In this document: positions 60,543 through 64,000 of the stretch, one piece after another
Layout of the letters: each line of letters begins with the position of its first letter
Position numbering within the stretch: the first letter of the stretch is position 1
The notes under the pieces: model-generated
Seen by the model: only the letters and a program-made list of their open reading frames with translations
Databases searched by the model: none
Told to the model about the DNA's origin: nothing
Translations under genes and position numbers: made by a program
Source of the DNA: DATAUD01 sp036268455
Lineage (GTDB): Bacteria; Verrucomicrobiota; Verrucomicrobiia; Limisphaerales; Palsa-1400
Assembly (NCBI GenBank): GCA_036268455.1
Contig: DATAUD010000020.1
Span: 28,329 to 92,328, forward strand
Length of the DNA: 64,000 bases
Direction of reading: 5' to 3'

Positions 60543-62914
60543 ATGAACGAGGCGGACACATGCCGGACGTACGTCGTCCCAAAGCTTCAAGCTGCCGGAT
60601 GGGAAGACGAACCTCATTCAATCGCTGAACAACGCTATTTTACGGATGGCCGCATTGTAGTCCGTGGCAATTCCGCTTTGCGCAAAAAGGGGAAAAAGGC
60701 CGATTATCTTCTCCGCTACTCTCGCGATTATCCGCTCGCGGTTGTCGAGGCCAAGTCCGATTACAAAAGCCTAATGACGGCCTTCAGCAGGCCAAGGATT
60801 ACGCGCAAACGCTCGATCTCAAATTCGCCTATTCCACCAACGGCACGGGCATCGTTGAGTTTGATTTTAGTTCCGGCAAGGAATCCAACATTGATGCCTT
60901 CCCGAGGCCAGATGCCCTTTGGCTGCGACTAAGGGCCAAAGAACCTATTTCAGCCGACGCTGCGCAAAAACTATTAACGCCCGCAAACCTCACGACCGAC
61001 AAAGAACCTCGTTACTACCAGCAAATCGCTATCAGCCGCGCCGTTCAATCCATTCTTTCCGGCAAGCGCCGAAATCTTCTCACCATGGCCACGGGCACGG
61101 GCAAAACAGTCGTGGCGTTTCAAATCTGTTGGAAGCTCTGGTCCTCCAAGTGGAACGCGAAAGGTGACCCAAACCGCAAACCGCGCATTCTGTACCTCGC
61201 AGACCGGAATTTCCTCGTGGACGATCCCAAAGACAAAATCTTTTCGCCATTCGGGGACGCGCGTTACAAGATTGAAGGTGGCAAGGTAGTTTTGAGTCGT
61301 GAGCTCTACTTTGCCACTTATCAATCCATTGCCAAGGACGAGCGCCGGCCCGGGCTTTTCAAAGAATTTGCGCCGGATTTTTTTGACCTGATCATTGTCG
61401 ATGAGTGCCATCGCGGCAGCGCAAAGGAAGACTCCAACTGGCGGGAGATTCTGGAATATTTCCAGCCTGCTTTTCAATTGGGCATGACAGCCACTCCGCT
61501 TCGCGACGAGAATCGCGACAGCTATCTGTATTTTGGCAATCCCATTTACATGTACAGCCTTAAGCAGGGCATCGACGACGGCTTCCTCGCACCGTATCGC
61601 GTCCATCGCATCGTCACACAATGGGACGCCGCTGGATGGCGTCCAAGCAAGGATGACTTGGATCGTTACGGGCGTGAAATTTCTGATGAAGTTTATACCA
61701 CCGGCGATTTTGAGCGGCGTGTGGCCTTGCGGGCTCGCACACAGGCCGTTGCGCGGCATCTGACCGATTTTCTGAAAAAGACCGACCGTTTCGCCAAGAC
61801 CATTGTCTTTTGCGTCGATCAGGAACACGCTTCCGAAATGCGCGCCGCGCTGAATAATTTGAATGCCGATTTGGTAAAGCAATATCCCGATTACGTGTGC
61901 CGAGTCACGGCGGATGAAGGCGATATAGGGCGCGGGCATATGCAGCGGTTTCAGGATGTGGAGACGCGCTCGCCAGTCATCCTCACGACTTCGCAATTGC
62001 TTACGACCGGCCTCGATGCGCCCACTTGTCGCAATGTTGTATTGGTGCGACTCGTCAATTCAATGGTCGAGTTCAAGCAGATCATCGGTCGGGGAACCCG
62101 CGTGCGGGACGATTATGGCAAACTTTGGTTCAACATTCTTGATTACACTGGCACGGCTACACGCAATTTCGCCGATCCCGCATTTGACGGTGAACCTGCG
62201 TTTGCCAGCCAGGAGGAAATTGATGGACGTGGGAAGGTGCTTGAGGCTGAGGTCATCACGCCAGAGGAACCGGAAGAAACACGCGACGAATCCAATGAGC
62301 CGACGGCGGGCGCGGTTATCTATGAGCCGAATTCGAACGAAAAGAAGAAGTATTATTTTGACGGCGGCCAGGTGGAAATTGCCAGTGAACTTGTCCATGA
62401 ATTGGATGCCGACGGAAAACAACTCCGGGTCGTCAGACTCACCGATTACACCGCCGAAAAAGTTCGGATGCTTTGCGCCAACCCGGATGAATTCCGCGCT
62501 CGCTGGTCTGATGCGACACAGCGCGCTGAAATCATCCAACAACTTGCTGAACGCGGGATTGATTTCCAGCAAGTGGCTGCTAAAACAGGCAAGCCGGATG
62601 CCGATCCGTTTGATCTTTTGTGCCATCTCGCCTTCAACGGGCCGGTCCTTACCCGCCGTCAGCGCGCCGACCGAGTGAAAAAACAGGAAACGGCATTCTT
62701 CAAATATCTTGGCCCGGAAGCCCGCGAAATCCTGGACGACCTTCTCGAAAAATATGCCGCGGATGGCGAGTTGCAGTTCACACTGCCCGACGTGCTGAAA
62801 GTCCCCCCGATTTCTCAGCATGGCAACGTCAATGAAATCGTCGGCAAATTTGGTGGCGCGGAAAATCTTCGTTTGGCCGTGAATCAACTCCAATCGCTGC
62901 TGTATGCGATGTGA
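60543..62914 (+). pseudogene. hsdR: Type I restriction subunit R (HsdR, EcoEI type), frameshifted
   Basis: One ancestral gene of ~790 codons in two frames. The N-terminal part from MNEADTCRTYVVPKLQAAGW has the HsdR nuclease core, YLLRYSRDYPLAVVEAKSDYK (the Asp and EAK of PD-(D/E)xK). Near 60772 the frame breaks; the other frame goes on with DGLQQAKDYAQTLDLKFAY. Adding one C to AGCC restores one frame (S-P-N-D-G-L). Then come MATGTGKT (Walker A, 61085), DECHRG (DEAD box), TTGLDAPTC, and IIGRGTRVRDDYGK (motif VI), and an EcoEI-type C-terminal domain. The ATG at 61085 lies in Walker A and is not a real start. No hsdM or hsdS gene is in the window. As read, the nuclease and helicase parts are separated. 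Confidence 0.88.
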
Positions 62915-63165
62915 GAAACAACGCCATGACAATCAACCTGGACCGCAACCGAATCTACATTAAATGTCCCCGCTGTAATTTCTGGGCGCGACCGTTTCTT
63001 CGGCAAGTTCGTCATCGCGAAACAATCGTCTGCGGCGGCTGCAAAGCAAACCTCCGCTTGGAGGACCACCTGGGTAGCTTTCGAAAGGCCCAGAGAAAAG
63101 TTAACAAAGCCTTGGAAAATCTTAAAGCGCAGCTAGGCAATCTTACCATTAACATTAAACTGTGA
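62911..63165 (+). CDS. Small zinc-ribbon protein coupled to hsdR
   Basis: An 84-residue protein. GTG 62911 overlaps the hsdR stop (GTGA); ATG 62926 is the alternative. It has a CPRC ... CGGC pair about 24 residues apart (YIKCPRCNFWARPF; ETIVCGGCKANL), a treble-clef or zinc-ribbon form, then a basic helix (RKAQRKVNKALENLKAQ). It may bind nucleic acid or be a structural partner of the next gene, whose start is two bases after its stop. The family is not recognised. Confidence 0.7.
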   Translation: MRNNAMTINLDRNRIYIKCPRCNFWARPFLRQVRHRETIVCGGCKANLRLEDHLGSFRKAQRKVNKALENLKAQLGNLTINIKL

Positions 63166-63166
63166 T

Positions 63167-63880
63167 ATGGACTCTGAATACATTCAATTTGTTAGATACA
63201 AGCTTCAGAAACGACTTAAACGGCTAAACAGCGCTGATTGTCAGGGTTTCCATTTCACACTAGTGCAAGTTTGGGGATTTTTGCAAGAGAACGAAATAAC
63301 GAAGGGTATCCTCGATGATTTGGAACGCCGCTTTCCGAATTCTGAGCAGGATGCCGATAAAACACTTGCCGGTCAGGTACAAGTGGGAACAACCGAGAGC
63401 GAAAACGATGCAATCTGCTACTGGGTTTTAAAAAAATGCGCCGGTTCTGAAAGCTCAAAAACCGAATTAGATATCGGAATAAGCCTTGGCGAGTCCAACT
63501 ACAATGAAGCCGTCGAAATTTTTCGGCTAACGTATGCTGAACCACTATTCGACTACCTTGACGAACAGATGGATGACAAACGAATGGTATTGGTGCTACT
63601 GAGGAAGTTCAAGCACCGATGCGAATGGTTTCATCGTGACGAATTGTCTAGTGCATACAGAGATAATACCGGAACGGGCGAAAAAACGTTAGCCGCGAAG
63701 TTGTATGAGTATCTTCATGACCAAGGGATTACCTTTCATATCGAACCAGAGTCCGCTTCCGGTCGTATTGATTTAATCTCCTCTCAATCTGGAAAAGACC
63801 GCCTAATCGCCGAGGCAAAACTCTTTAATCCTGAACGCGGCCAAGACCGCGCCTACATCATTAAGAGCGTGTCTGAATAA
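63167..63880 (+). CDS. Putative PD-(D/E)xK-type nuclease, 3' end replaced by an IS element
   Basis: The readable 237 residues have a helical N-domain (YKLQKRLKRL, FLQENEITKG) and, near 185-225, a restriction-nuclease-like core: FHIEPESASGRIDLISSQSG then LIAEAKLFNPERG, giving the Asp and EAK of the motif. A true member should continue past this core with strands and helices. Instead the frame ends SVSE-stop, and those last codons lie in the IS terminus that begins at 63865. The gene is therefore truncated. The start is two bases after the zinc-ribbon gene, so the three genes from hsdR form one unit. Confidence 0.7.
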   Translation: MDSEYIQFVRYKLQKRLKRLNSADCQGFHFTLVQVWGFLQENEITKGILDDLERRFPNSEQDADKTLAGQVQVGTTESENDAICYWVLKKCAGSESSKTELDIGISLGESNYNEAVEIFRLTYAEPLFDYLDEQMDDKRMVLVLLRKFKHRCEWFHRDELSSAYRDNTGTGEKTLAAKLYEYLHDQGITFHIEPESASGRIDLISSQSGKDRLIAEAKLFNPERGQDRAYIIKSVSE

Positions 63881-64000
63881 TCATGTCCATAGGATCAAGC
63901 CAGTCTGCGCAGCATAATTCCGATCATACTGATGTGGAGCCAAGACTCGGCGTGGGTGGTTTTGACTTCATAGTGGCGCACCAGTCGGCGATGTTTCATA
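63865..64000 (-). mobile_element. IS5-like insertion sequence, right end, running out of the window
   Basis: GAGCGTGTCTGAATAA (63865-63880) has the GAGxxTGTC-type form of IS5-family terminal inverted repeats. The transposase reading inward on the minus strand ends at 63895, about 30 bp from this end, as usual. The element interrupts the nuclease gene. Its left end, and so the target duplication, is outside the window. Confidence 0.75.
63895..64000 (-). CDS. IS5-family transposase, C-terminal fragment (cut by window edge)
   Basis: Read on the minus strand, the last residues are HRRLVRHYEVKTTHAESWL followed by HISMIGIMLRRLA-stop. This is the recognisable end of IS5-type DDE transposases (HRRLVRDYE then a C-terminal MIxLMLRRL helix). 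About 34 codons are visible; the catalytic residues lie outside. The gene is shorter than an ORF caller would report. Confidence 0.82.
   Translation of the reverse strand, partial: MKHRRLVRHYEVKTTHAESWLHISMIGIMLRRLA

Noticed and set aside
61085..62914. Reading the hsdR helicase part as a gene starting at ATG 61085
   Set aside because: That Met is in the Walker A segment, so the true N-terminus lies upstream in another frame.
1..64000. tRNA, rRNA or CRISPR arrays
   Set aside because: No cloverleaf with a T-arm consensus, rRNA core or regular direct-repeat/spacer array was seen in any intergenic stretch; a computed tRNAscan or CRISPR search was not possible.

Overview
The window looks like chromosomal DNA of a Verrucomicrobiota bacterium, probably near the Pedosphaera/Limisphaerales side of the phylum. 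This is inferred from gene content: a DUF1559-style pseudopilin with a perfect H-x9-DG tail, long secreted NHL/immunoglobulin-like proteins rich in Asn and Thr, HEAT-repeat exoproteins, and secreted proteins ending in a beta-sandwich tail. GC content is moderately high by eye. No rRNA, tRNA or CRISPR array was seen.

Layout. Positions 1-740 hold the end of kdpC and a decayed universal-stress-protein remnant. Positions 0.7-13.4 kb hold a secreted HEAT protein (minus), a 2,886-residue cyclic beta-1,2-glucan synthase homologue, and an unknown membrane-anchored protein. Positions 13.5-20.7 kb form a tight operon: circularly permuted ATP-grasp, alpha-E protein, 6-phosphofructokinase, and transglutaminase-DUF2126. 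Then come nth, a Tat-type phospholipase C/phosphoesterase, a pseudopilin pair and a LOG-family protein. Positions 25.8-33.3 kb carry ileS followed by stop/start-overlapping genes for a MASE1 hybrid histidine kinase and an ArdC-like HExxH protein, then a small ORF and a nucleotidyltransferase-like protein. dprA is convergent to these. Positions 34.5-37.6 kb hold a large NHL/Ig gene broken by a one-base loss and an 11-bp tandem duplication. Positions 37.9-41.0 kb hold a compact ebo-type operon (small ORF, eboB, eboE, eboC). Positions 41-46.5 kb hold a small zinc-knuckle protein and a minus-strand surface-glycan operon (epimerase, GT10 fucosyltransferase-like, YfhO-like). Positions 46.7-52.7 kb hold a secreted adhesin-like protein, an amino-acid ABC transporter with fused binding protein and permease, a response regulator-PAS-kinase, and an HU/IHF protein.

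The most informative locus is 52.85-54.90 kb. A SAM-I (S-box) riboswitch on the minus strand precedes a threonine-synthase-like PLP enzyme, a MoaD/ThiS-like sulfur carrier ending in Gly-Gly, and a NIL-domain protein. SAM-I control implies methionine or sulfur metabolism rather than threonine synthesis. This is a candidate sulfur-carrier-dependent homocysteine route.

After a secreted protein, an EEP nuclease and glgB, the end of the window (59.9-64 kb) is a decaying accessory or defence region. It holds a HicB-like antitoxin with only the tail of hicA, a double-palindrome element, a frameshifted HsdR-like restriction subunit, a zinc-ribbon protein, and a PD-(D/E)xK-like nuclease gene cut by an IS5-like element that runs off the edge.
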